NCBI GenBank assembly: GCA_002633005.1
Contig: NMRA01000079.1
Span: forward strand, 818,408 to 882,407
Source: Phoronis australis
Taxonomy: Eukaryota > Phoronida > Phoronidae
DNA length: 64,000 nt
Direction of reading: 5' to 3'
The notes below the pieces were generated by a model. It searched no databases. It was not told where the DNA came from and worked only from the letters and a program-made list of their open reading frames with translations. A program made the translations under genes and the position numbers. The first letter of the stretch is position 1. The number at the start of each line of letters is the position of its first letter. Positions 48,045-59,435 of this stretch are shown one piece after another.

Positions 48045-48749
48045 CGCACTGAGATCCGAATCGATAGAATCTGCATTACTTGTGACTGTTGTATTAGTTT
48101 TCCTAGTCACTGTCACCGTCACTTTCGAGTGCCAATTCCAGCTCGTTTTCACTATCTGAGTCCATCAACACTTCCTCAAGAAACTGGTCAACAGTCATCT
48201 TACCACGTTTGGCACCAGCCAAGATAAAACCTGCGTAAACTTTCAAATATCTCGGCAACAACTCACCACAGCCATACGTTGTAAATCAGAAAAATGTACA
48301 GGAAACTATGATCTGTGGAATGCGCATGCTCACACATATATACAGCATACGGGGCTTACACAATTTCTCAATGAAAAACACCAGTGTCCTGGGGNAATTG
48401 CACTGAGATCCGAATCGATAGAATCTGCATTATACTTGTGACTGTTGTATTAGTTTTCCTAGTCACTGTCACCGTCACTTTCGAGTGCTAATTCCAGCTC
48501 GTTTTCACTATCTGAGTCCATCAACACTTCCTCAAGAAACTGGTCAACAGTCATCTTACCACGTTTGGCACCAGCCAAGATAAAACCTGCGTAAACTTTC
48601 AAATATCTCGGCAACAACTCACCACAGCCATACGTTGTAAATCAGAAAAATGTACAGGAAACTACGATCTGTGGAATGCGCATGCTCACACATATAAACA
48701 GCATACGGGCTTACACAATTTCTCAATGAAAAACACCAGTGTCCTGGGG
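48045..48749 (+). repeat. Near-identical ~350 bp direct duplication split by an N
   Basis: First copy about 48045-48394, N at 48395, second copy about 48396-48749; both start gcactgagatccgaatcgat and end ccagtgtcctgggg. The copy edge coincides with the N. Confidence 0.8.
48100..48235 (-). pseudogene. Short acidic peptide fragment, possible transposase N-terminus
   Basis: Minus strand reads MTVDQFLEEVLMDSDSENEL and on to a run of acidic residues before a stop; repeated in the second copy at about 48455-48585. Acidic Ser-rich N-termini of this kind occur in piggyBac-type transposases, but the match is too short to be sure. Confidence 0.25.
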
Positions 48750-48884
48750 TGAGTACACCCTCCTTGCGCAGTCCAGTCGTAGCTTTTTATAGGCGATTGA
48801 GTACACCCGACGCATTTTAATAGGATAATTGGCTTCAGTTGTCGGCTGACCTCACCTAGCGCAGGATAAGGGTTGCCATAAACT

Positions 48885-49205
48885 GTGTACTTCATTGTCG
48901 ATGTCATTCACACGCCTGCATGTGCCGAGTTGTGAAAACCGGAAGATTCTGAAAAGCCAAATCAAGCATAGAGGCCACAACCACTGTTGGATACTCAAGA
49001 TAGCAAAATTTGAAAGATGGAATGAATTCATTTCTCTACAGTTGGCACTCTTCAAAGCACCCATGAACAAACTCTCGTGTTGGCAGGTGCATGAATCAGG
49101 CTATCCAGTCATTGTGCCAATGTGATGAGAAATGATTCTGCAGTTGAAGTCGATCGCGGCGTGTTGTGGTACACGCAAGGAGCAACGGGGAATATAAAAA
49201 AGGGT
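48885..49205 (+). repeat. Segmental duplication, second copy
   Basis: Partner of 40150-40500. It lies 1.6 kb from the duplicate exon 1, whereas in the first copy the distance is about 50 bp, so about 1.5 kb (47340-48880) was inserted after duplication. Confidence 0.72.
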
Positions 49206-49964
49206 TTTCATAACTCGACTTCGTTTATTGCGCACTTGCATCGTTATTGCCGTTAAAATATCTATTGTTGTTCGGTTATCTGAAACAAAACAAAACCATA
49301 CCCTTACAAAAATCAACTCAAGTTTTCATCCAAAAAGTTACTAGGTTTTGAATCACGAAAACTAAGTATTTTGATACACGTTTTTGACACAAAATTATGC
49401 GTTGTATCGTTACGGTAGTTGATTTGATTATTAAGGTTATCTGTAACAAAACAAAACCCTATTAAGTGAGGTTGACCTAGGTAATCTCTTCACAATTCAC
49501 CATCTAAATAATAATAACTATAATGCACTACAAAAAGCTAGCAGATTACAGAAACGATGCTATAAATTGTTCAACATTCTCTAACGGCACATTGACCCAG
49601 TCGCAGCAAACAACGCTATATATACAAACAATTAATTAGGTCAAATGTACGCAATGTAAAGAGACACAATATCAGACAAGCCGTTCCGAGAGCAAGTGCA
49701 TGTCCGACATACACGGGACGATAAGAGTATAAGACACACAAGCTAAACACTAAATACCTAGCAGCAAGGTAATCCACAAATGAACCATCAACTGATAATC
49801 TTACAGCAATTGTCTCAGAAAGGTGGAGTCCATGCAGCAGTTCGACATACATGTATTACTGAGGATATTGAGATGGTAATGCACTCTCGCGCGAAAACTG
49901 TTTATCCCGGCACAATTCAACTTGAAGCACTATGATTGGCTGTAAATAAACGAACATGCCTTTA

Positions 49965-50271
49965 CAGTGGGGGATTTAGGGGGGGGGGGGGGCAAGAGGG
50001 CCATGGCCCCCCTAAATTTCTACCAGATACCATTTGAGAGTTCCGGTGCGCGCAAGCAGGGGCTCGTCGAGGGTGAATAAACAACGCATAGGCCATGAAC
50101 AAACTGAACAAACCCAGTTTACCGTTTCTTATTTTTTTAATCAAAAGGTCCGCAACCCCAAAAATTCGAGCACTCTGCTTCCTCACAGTTTAGGCTGGGC
50201 GCGCATCTTTCGAACTTCTGGTTATTTCCGTGCCCTTGCCCCCCTAAATCAAAATCCTGGATCCGCCCCTG
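49965..50271. mobile_element. hAT-like MITE with CAGNGGCGGATCCAGG ends
   Basis: cagtgggggatttagg at the left and, inverted, caggggcggatccagg at the right; G/C runs follow inside. The interior shares aaaaggtccgcaacccc and aggctgggcgcgcat with the catgcgcgcaccc family. Flanks gccttta and gcttttg are similar but not a clean 8-bp duplication. Confidence 0.55.
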
Positions 50272-51112
50272 CTTTTGACTACGGTAAGCAAGAAGGACTA
50301 TTACGAAATACTAAGAAAAATTATATACTTTAATGGTGGACTAAAATGACCACCGGAGACAACTCCAGCTGGAACAACACTAATCGAAGGCACGAGTTCA
50401 GGGGTTCAAACCCCCCTCGGGACAGAATCAACAATACAAATTTAAAAATGTCGGCAGAAAAACGAAATCAGCTACTAAAAGCCAAACAAATCTTACACGG
50501 GAGGAGGGAAACCCCCTAACGACTTTCCCTCAACTCCGCACCTCGGATTCACGCAAATCCTAACCCCCTCTTTACTGATAACGTATAGATCTGTCACTGT
50601 TAATGCATGGTCATTATCATCGCGTATTTGTAAATATATGAAGGTGATAATTGAAAAGTTACCAATGTTTTTCATTTTGTTCTCATTTTTATACAACACA
50701 ATTCAGTCCTTAAGTATCTGTGGAAAATTCCGAAACAAGAATGACCTCGAATTTTAAAATTACCTCGTACTCACGCGTCAGAAAGAACATACAGAAATTT
50801 CTTTTGGTTTCTCAGGCCGCAAATACGGTGGTGTTTGAATTGATTGGACGAATTACATCAAGCGTGAGCCCTGCAGTTTATTACATTTTGTATAATACAT
50901 CCATTTAAAATGAGTGAACATTCTGACAGGAAACAAAATAGTCCCTGGGGATTGCAACTGGCTGTAGTACTGTATTTGTTTGATGAGTAAGTGGGATTAC
51001 TTGAATGGAGTATTTCTAGGCAATTGTTCCCTTTGCCACTGACCAAACCTGGCAATGAAACTAAGAGGATTAAGCTCATTTTTGAACGACGTTGTCACTT
51101 TTTGCGCGCGTC

Positions 51113-51640
51113 CACACACATACAATTATTATATAAATGTATTTTTGTGTGACTGCCTAAAACCGCAAAATCTCTTGGTCTGTTTGCACCGATCTCTAGT
51201 CTACATGTATATACACTGTCACGACGTTTCGGTCGGTCTCTTCTCCGACCATTGTCAGGTGTTCCCGCGTTCTTAGAAGAACGAGCACGGATACGTGGTA
51301 CACTCATGGTGTGATTTCTTGTGTGACTTCTGAAACTGCAGATCATTAGAGTCCAGCACCTCAACCACTACAAAACAGAGTCATGCAATTAGAAATTGCA
51401 TGACTCCGTGGTGTAGTCGTTAAGGTGCTGGACTCGAATTATCTGTAGTTTCAGAGGTCGTGGGTTCAAATCCTGCCTCGCACAAAAAATCACACCATGA
51501 GTGTACCACGTATCCATGCTCGTTCTTATAAGAACGTGGGAACACCTGACGATGGCCGGACCGACCGAAACGTCGTGACATTGTATATAGACTAGAGTTC
51601 GGTGTAAATAGACAAAGAGATTTAACAATAGTTGTATTTA
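51113..51640. repeat. Head-to-head pair of tRNA-derived SINEs, family C
   Basis: Plus copy 51402-51640: gtggtgtagtcgttaaggtg (A box) and gtgggttcaaatcc (B box), then accatgagtgtaccacgtat and ccgaccgaaacgtcgtgaca. The minus copy, 51113-51380, matches but lacks the ~25 bp that include the B box. The heads meet at a short perfect palindrome, TGCAATTAGAAATTGCA. Together they could form a ~230 bp hairpin. Confidence 0.75.
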
Positions 51641-52006
51641 TGTGTGGTTGATTATTGCCGCAATCTTTGATCGTGCGTCCAATCGTCGGGTCAAAGATAT
51701 TTTTAAAAGAGGGGTCCAAGCCAACAATTTGAAAATTCTAGATTTGATATCACACGAATCAAGGGAAAAATGTTTGATCTGGATCCCTTTGACCACCCCT
51801 TGGATCCGCCTGTGTCGTAACGTATTTCAACTACTTGTAGGATCATAATGAATTTTAGCAGGTAAATAAATCAAGCAAAAGTGCTAGTGTCAGTGTTAGC
51901 TTGATGAAAACTGACAATTGCGCTTTTCTATTTCTCAAAAAGTGTTCGCTTTGGTTTCACAATTTAAAAGTTAAAGCTCTGCTTAGGGTCTTCATTTTTA
52001 TTTCAG

Positions 52007-52227
52007 CAATGATGGCGCACATGTCGCCATATTCGATATAAATACGCTTTGGGGTACCCACCTGGAACAAGAACTATTGTCCTAGGATAAGAAAGTGAAA
52101 TTTTATACGGTTGACGTTAGCGACGAGGATCGTTGCGCTGAGAGCGTTCAAGCTGTTGCAGACGACAATGACGGCGTCGTGCATTTCCTGGTTAATTGCT
52201 GCGCTTACTTTGGTGGTGTGGTTACGC
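52007..52227 (+). pseudogene. SDR copy 2 exon 2 with nonsense codon
   Basis: Same 221 bp layout as copy 1. Reads ELLS then TAG at 52083-52085, then continues in frame through VDVSD and VNCCAYFGG to the gtgagt donor. No insertion or deletion. Confidence 0.85.
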
Positions 52228-53331
52228 GTGAGTAATTATGGACGGTTGAGTGCCAAGTGAAGTAGGATTTTAAGCTTGACATACTTCGGCAGAACTTTGT
52301 CAGGCTCTGCTGAACTTGAAGCGAATTTTGCCAGTGTTATTTGGCAGTTTAGTCGAAAACTATGTTTGTGTGTCGATTTTAGTGTCATTTTTGTAAACTT
52401 AGTAGGATTTTCGTGTTATCCTAGACGACCGGAAGTGACACTTGGGGCCCGGATGATTTCCTGCCATAGTTTGTTATCATGTACCTTTTGTTTAATTCCT
52501 GTTGCGTCACTGTGTTCGTCACCTTGTCACAAGTCAGACCAAAATGTGTTTTTCTCTGAGCCTGGAGGCTGCACTAGCATACCGTGCATGGTCAGGCCTC
52601 GAAGAATATCGGTGTTCTGCTTCACCGATTTCCAGTGGCCGACAGCATGACAAGGTCTGTAGGAGTTGGTTCGTTCGTGTCAAGAAGGCAGCGTTGTACA
52701 TTCTCTACCGCAGCTAATGAGCTAATGCGGTGCAAAACCAAAGTTTGTGTGCTGCAAAGGTTCTTAATCTAGAATTACGAAAGGGTCATAAACGCAGAGA
52801 TCATGGGATCTGTGTGTGAAGGTACTCTCCCGTCCTCAATGGAATACAACCAATACAATGAATCGTCACACAACGTCACTTTCAGAGTAAACCATGTATT
52901 TAGTCGTTCATTAATATTATCGATTATTCAGAAGTATACGTCAGTATGACTTTGTCTATAAGTTGTCATGAAAAGAATTTTACGCTAACGCAATTACCGG
53001 TCGAGGTCGGTCACCTCGACCGGTTTACTTACCTTTAAATCCGCCGCAATCTTCAAAGAAGCCGTCCAGCTTCAGCTGATGTTGTTGTTCTGTGGAGATT
53101 AACTTGCTCTTGTTTATTAATGGTATGAAATCAATGGAATCAATGAGCATGTGTTCATTTAGTGAACCAGGAAAACGTAGTTGAAAAATGACGCAATTTA
53201 GGAAAAATACATTGCTGTGAAACCTCTATACGCCCTTTAAAAAAGAGTGTGTCGCCAATCAATATTCTGCGACAGTTAAACAAACTTGAAAGGATGGTTT
53301 CATACATGATTATTCTTATCACACTTTGCAG

Positions 53332-53433
53332 CATTTTCACAGACAAGCAGCGACATCTGGTGGAAGACGTTACAAGTCAACGTTGTTGGTACTTCCAATA
53401 TGACGAAAGCATGCCTTCCGTTTATGAAAACAG
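53332..53433 (+). pseudogene. SDR copy 2 exon 3
   Basis: 102 bp, open; LQVNVVGTSNMTKACLPFM keeps the tetrad Asn. Acceptor tttgcag and donor gtttgg are as in the other copies. Confidence 0.82.
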
Positions 53434-54417
53434 GTTTGGTTGTAAGAGCTTAACATCCTAAAATACGGGTCTTTGGGGTGTGTTGGTTTCTTGTTCTATT
53501 TTACACCTGATTTTGGGTAGGAAATGAATTTGCTTTTCTGTGTATCCATAAATAGCTTGAAAACATACATGTACCTGCCGACGTGAAATCAAGGTAACTT
53601 GTTCGAACTGGACGAACGAACCATGGCGCTTGATTTATGAAATGATCGCCAAGAGCAGTCGGTTAAAGACCATACATGGCATGTGGACGCCGCAGCCGTA
53701 TATACAATGTATGCAGCCATTCGATGGTTTGCGTGTTACCCAAGTGAGCTCCAGCTGTACACTAGGTGAAAGGTTCTATTGCCCGACTTTTCAAAGCAGG
53801 TTTGCGTCTCATACACGGTTAATACACTAACATATATAAATTATCCCATGCCATATTTTGTTGCTATGTGACATCGTACGTGTACGTATATGTGAGCGTA
53901 ACCGCGCCAGCTGAGCGACAGGCTTTCTACAATTAAGTCGAGGTGTTCGGATTATTAGCTAAATTTTAATTCAGTTTGTGAATATACAAGTTCAAACACT
54001 GACTCATTCAATGAAAATTTAAAGTTTTTCGGAAACTTAGAAACAATCCATTCGGGAATATATTGAATTATTAACTGTTGTTCACCGGTTTGTCGTTTCA
54101 AAAAGCTTAAAATATTCATTTACGTTTTGACAAGTGACCACGTTGTTAGCACCAGAACATTCCTTTACAGCATTGCATATCAAGTCAATGTCTCAAAAAC
54201 GAAAACGCTGTAGAAAAGCGACTTTAATTGAACGTTTCTTAGCTCCTTAGACATGAGTGTGACGCATGAACTCACCCAGTGCCAGACTGTCATGTCCACC
54301 AACAAGGCAAGTCTCTTGTACGAACTTGTGCCATATCCGCGCTTCTCCGATGTACCACGGGAAAGCCTGAAGAGTTACGAACATGCAGTGCTTAAATACC
54401 GAGTTGTTACAGCAGCG

Positions 54418-54760
54418 GATCTACGATATCACAAGGGGCGGGGGGGGCAACATTTTATCTGTAAACATTTGCGCAAAGCACAATTGTGTATGCGCATAGC
54501 ACCCAATGGGGAAGCTCGGTTTGCCCCCCTCCCGCCCAGGAAATGTTTCTGTTTTTCCTCTAAAAATCAAACATTTTCCTTGATTCCCGAAGTATTATTG
54601 AAGAAAAAAGGTAAAAACAAAAACTCGGAGAAAATGTCCAACAGGAAAAACTGCAAGGACCACAGACTCGAACTCACGACTTACCGGATAGAGTTCGCGT
54701 GCTTTACGACTGCACCACCACGATTTATCTCCTAATTTAGTTACCAAGAGGCCTACTTGT
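54418..54760 (-). repeat. SINE family B, second copy
   Basis: The reverse complement reads gtggtggtgcagtcgtaaag, gagttcgagtctgtgg, cttgcagtttttcctgttgg, gggcgggaggggggcaaacc and tagatccgctgctg. The apparent open frame across 54253-54735 is partly this repeat. Confidence 0.75.
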
Positions 54761-55821
54761 TTATGGTTCACAGCGTTTGCATGCGAAACCTTCTTCTTTT
54801 TATAATGTATGTTACACTTTTTATATTTTGTGCAATCAGTTCGTAACAAATTTGTTGTATTTAAAATAGTCTTCAATTGCCCCCTGCCCCCCCCCTAAAT
54901 CCGCCTATGTGCTACAACCACCACAAACGCAACTCCTCAGCATTCTTTATTACATCATAAACTGAGGGAAAACGAGCAGCGACATTTCACGACTATAACA
55001 CTACACACGATGGAGAATGAATAATGTACGCAAAATCTATCGACCAATAAATGCTCGTACATGTATCTCTAGATCAACAAACTACATATTATGGTCTAAT
55101 GTCTTGGGTGAGAAAAACAGGCAGAAAAATCGAAGCTCATTGGAGGAGTAACCTCCCAAGAATATAAATATTAACTTTAGAGAAGAAATCGAACGCTGGA
55201 CAGCCTTGCGTGAGATGAGCTGAAAATTTTCAAAAAAGCCGAGCTTGCTCTGATATACATGTACAGACGGCTGGGTTTGCATTCTTCTCGCATCTGTTTT
55301 TAGAAAGCTTAAAGTATTTCTAGTGTCTGTTTATTTAAAAGATAAAATACGCTGTTGAAATGATCTCACACAGTCTTCGTAATCATGTAGAACTCACAAT
55401 GTTAAATCCCATTTGAAAAATTGATAACCTGATAATTATAAATGCTAGCCACTTAGGCATTTTGTGTAACTTTTACCAGAAATTGTGTCGGTAAGTTCCG
55501 AGCACAGTGAGCTTGCTAGTCAGGCGGTTTCTTAAGATCACGTGGTTAAACAGCTAAGGAAGGCAAAGGTCTCTGCCTTTGCAGATGTTTGCGGCAACAA
55601 GTTCAAAATGTAAACCTATTCATGTAAGGAAATCAATGTATTTTTGATGAACAAGTTTTAAACACAACTGTTTAATTAAAGGTTGTTTGAGTGAAATTTG
55701 TATAATTCTTTTCAACTTTGTTCATTTTGTTCATCATGATTTATTATCAGTCATTATGTCACTTAATACATGTACATGGATGAGAGGTGATAACAAGTCT
55801 AAAGTATTTTTTGATTGACAG

Positions 55822-56009
55822 CTGGGAACGACACGTGTGTTGTAAACGTGAGTAGCGCTCGCGCCCATGTTGCTGGGCGCAACACCTCAGCGTACAGTAC
55901 GTCGAAGGCCGCCGTCAATATGCTTACTAAATGCATGGCGCTTGACTTATCTTCGAACGGTATACGAGTTAACGCAGTCAGTCCTGGCTCCGTCTGGACC
56001 CCAGCAATG
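55822..56009 (+). pseudogene. SDR copy 2 exon 4
   Basis: 188 bp, open; CVVNVSSARAHVAG, SAYSTSKAAVNMLTKCMAL and VNAVSPGSVWTPAM keep the catalytic Ser, Tyr and Lys. Confidence 0.82.
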
Positions 56010-56326
56010 GTAAGCTGCACTTTTTAGACGATACATTTAGATGGAAATTTTTTTCGACTACGTGAACGCCACCTTTCCTTAAGTAACGCGTTTAATTTTC
56101 GATGTATGCATCTCCGTGGTTTTACGTTCGATAATTATTTCTAGCGTCTTAAAATCGTGTCAGAAAAGACTTTTCAGTTATGGAGGTATATGTTTCACAC
56201 TAGAAGCTTACCGTTTTTACACAGTAATGCAGGCGACTGTCGACACCGAGAGAATGTAGTAAGGGCTAGATGCTCTCCAAAATTGAATAATAAACATTCA
56301 CGTAATAATTGGATGGATGCTTCCAG

Positions 56327-56539
56327 AGAGTTCATACCGATGAGCCACGTGGCGGTGACTTCGAAACGAAAGAAGTTGGAGGAAAACACCATATGAACGT
56401 AAAAGGGTTCATTGAAGCCGCGGGAATCGCATCTGTCATCGCTTTTCTCTGCAGCAAAGACGCCATGTACATAGATGGCGCTGACGTTCCGGTTGACTGT
56501 GGTTTCTCAGCGATGGGACCTGAAGCTCAAGGAAACTGA
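56327..56539 (+). pseudogene. SDR copy 2 exon 5
   Basis: 213 bp ending in TGA; MNVKGFIEAAGIASVIAFLC and VPVDCGFSAMGPEAQGN match copy 1 closely. Confidence 0.82.
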
Positions 56540-59290
56540 CATACCTTTCCTGCTGATTACATGTCTGCGGATTGCAACATTCAAATATTTCTTTGAAAGA
56601 TAACATCATTGTATTTTTCCATCGCAAAAGCTCTGTACATCAAAATATGTTGCAGTTGTCATTTTCACATTTACATTGTGTGTCATATACTATTAGTACT
56701 GCTTTATGCATCACTTACACATGTATGAACGCTATCGTACAATGGTTTTGCTTCTCTAGAGTTTCAGTTGTTTTCGATAATATTATATCGTGCTGTCCAT
56801 AATATACACGCTGGGTCCACTCTTAAAGACGCAAGAAAGTCGTGCCATCTCACTCTGTACATTTAAACTCAGTCACAACTTGTTCACTACTCTAAGGATC
56901 TAATAGGTCGTTATAATGCCATTAAAGGGATATTATCGTTTCACTGACGAAAAAACGCACATTTGAGGCTACTGTATGATGGGATGACGTTTAGGGGTTA
57001 TTAGCTGTGACCAGAGCTATAAAACAATCACACCTGTCACCGCGCTGTGCGGTAAGTTCTTGAAATGGATCACCAAACTGATGGTGTTCCCTGAACTGAA
57101 CGAAAGAAATAACCACGTTGTGTTTTAATGAATCTGTGCGGTGGTCTGGCCATTTTATAAAGCTGCAAATCGACTAATCTAATTACCTGCACTACTCCAG
57201 TGTAGGCCCCGGCAGCATTCGTCCATGCAACCTCATGGAGTTCCAGTTCCACAAAATCCATCTTTACGAAAGTTTTACGCGCACTATTGGGAATTAATCT
57301 CTTCCAGTGTTTGATTAGGCTGAGGTCATTAATTTATTTTAGCTTTTTAAAATAGGCTGGAATCGGTATTCTCCCTCTGATTATCGTTCGCAGAGACTGA
57401 GTTCACAGTCGCAGTTTCTTCTTCGCAGTGAGAAAAATGTTGCAAATGGTGTCCTTCATTCATAGACATTTCAAGACATTTGTCCTTTCCGTGAGACATA
57501 ACAACACCACACCGCACAGCAGTGGGTAATTCCGGCATTACGAAAGCAGCTACTGTTATAAAAACGCTGTCCGTACGAGAAGGTTGAAACCTCCTGTCCG
57601 CATTACATGGGATCTGTAGGTGGCGCTGAACAACTGTTCACCAAAAGCCTGATCGCCGTCTGACGGATTATCGAACTTCAATAACGCGCGGCTATTTTGA
57701 AAGTCAGCCATTGAATCAAATCAATGTTAAGCTTGTGTGGGGAAATCTATTGAAGCTAATAAAGTGGAAAAATAATCAGCAGTCAGTAACATGGAGTCCT
57801 TCGAATGCTGTCGCCAACTTCTAATTTCAGTGAATATTTCGCTGATTTTCAATAACCGTAACCCCAACTACATGTACTGTTCATGCTCGATCAGAAAAAC
57901 ATCGTGAAGGTTATATCTTTGGAGTTTCATGTTTTTTTATAAGTTAGATCTGACTTATGTTTGTCACTGTTATTGATTTGACAATTAAGATTCACCAACT
58001 CTAACAAAAGATTAGTGTTAAACACACGAGTGATGTAAAGAGTACCACTTTTCTGGGCTCTTGGATGGAAATGTAACAATCCCTATGCATGCATTAGCGC
58101 AAAATTAAAATGGCGTAACTGAGGCATTTTACTTAGTGATGAAAAACTGATGTTTGCGTTTATACAGTGTAGGCCTATTTGTGTGAACGTATAGAACTTG
58201 TTTGAAAACGATACTAAGGCAGGGTAATGCTGACGGAAGCTTCATGAAAACGCAAAGAGAAAGTTGCGGTTTGGAAATGAAAGTCGTTTCATAGCCCAGG
58301 TCCCAGACAGTTACAATAACAGCCCACCGCGACCTGCATGCGTTTGGGAAGGGCTACGCCAGCAGACGATTGCCAGTGAAAAACAAGCACTCGATAATAG
58401 GTCGCGAGAAAAATCTTGGGGTTTTCGGACATCCGCGTCCAGGACCACGGGGCTAGTCCGGCCGAGGCTTTGCCAACGAAATGAAACCGCACTCGCCCAG
58501 TAGCAAGAGTATTTTTACCACAGGCTTTTGGTTTCAGCGAGTGACTAGCAGGCAACTGCGAGAATTATCGATCGGCATGTAAATGTAATATATTGTCCTA
58601 CGGGTTTCTAAGATTTTTAGCTCAAGAAGTCTTATTACGTCCCATTAACTAAGTGTTCTAAAAAGTCATTTGAGATCAGACGAGTCAGGTAAAATTGAAT
58701 TTTATAGATTTGCATTTTTTACATTGACAGAATACCTGTAATACTTCACCGCGCCCTTAAGATACCCCGGCTTTGATGGCTGAGAGAGACGAGAGCATGC
58801 GGTTATATGGCAAATGATACTTGGGCGAATTGTTGTTTCTAGAACAGAAATTTCAGATAACCCGATTACCGATTTTGGCCAAGGATTTACAGCCTAACTT
58901 AACTAAATTCGAGGCGACGATCTCACGAGCTATTTTGGTGCTATAGGAACCCAGAAAGTTGGGGTGTGTAGTGTGAAACCATTGTAAACTCAAACGCGCG
59001 AAAAAATGGCGGACAATTTTTAACCCTCTAAATGTCACTTCCAGTGAAAGATACTTTGTGTACTAGTAAATAAAACTAGGGGAAGCTGTTATTAACTGAA
59101 AGATATGGTTGGGATAAAATGACATGAAAAAGGTTGCCTTCTCACCGACGACCACCTTGTTTTGTACACCTGGGCCACCGAGGAATAGGAAACACGTTTT
59201 TTTATCTGTGACCTTTATACCGGTATCTAGCAACAGACATACACGTACGAGACAACGTTGCCCTCGTTTTTTCGATTCGCCAATTTGTGA
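56540..59290. other. Intergenic between SDR copies 2 and 3, no gene seen
   Basis: Short chance frames only. A more GC-rich patch with several CpG at about 58290-58520 has no recognisable coding content. Confidence 0.5.
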
Positions 59291-59292
59291 GC

Positions 59293-59435
59293 ATGGATGA
59301 ACCAACCGAGTACAACATACGCTTCAGGCAGCCGGATTTGGATTCTTCTCTGACCAAGTCGCGATTTTGCAACAAAGTCGTTATTGTGACAGGGGGCGCT
59401 TCTGGTATAGGGCGAGCCACAGTGGAGAGATTTTG
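59293..59435 (+). CDS. SDR copy 3 exon 1
   Basis: MDEPTEYNIRFRQPDLDSSL, then the glycine loop; gtaagtcg donor, phase 2. Confidence 0.86.

Larger units (their letters stand above)
39967..56539 (+). pseudogene. SDR copy 2: probable pseudogene with in-frame TAG in exon 2
   Basis: Exons at 39967-40109 (intact ATG), 52007-52227, 53332-53433, 55822-56009 and 56327-56539, with the same lengths and phases as copy 1. Codon 74 is TAG (52083-52085), where copy 1 has CAG and copy 3 CTG. The product would stop after 73 residues, before the catalytic region. Exons 3-5 are otherwise open and keep Asn, Ser, Tyr (YSTSK) and Lys, so the loss looks recent. Exon 3 has less usual changes (SSDIWWKTLQVNVVG). All splice sites are intact. 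Intron 1 is about 12 kb and includes a second, start-less exon 1. An error at one base would restore the gene, so the call depends on that base. Confidence 0.75.

Noticed and set aside
51402-51482. tRNA gene
   Set aside because: Good A and B boxes but no cloverleaf stem pairing at the ends, and the body continues into a repeat found in two copies.
54253-54735. 160-codon open frame as a gene
   Set aside because: Its second half is the reverse strand of SINE family B; the first half has no recognisable domain or splice support.
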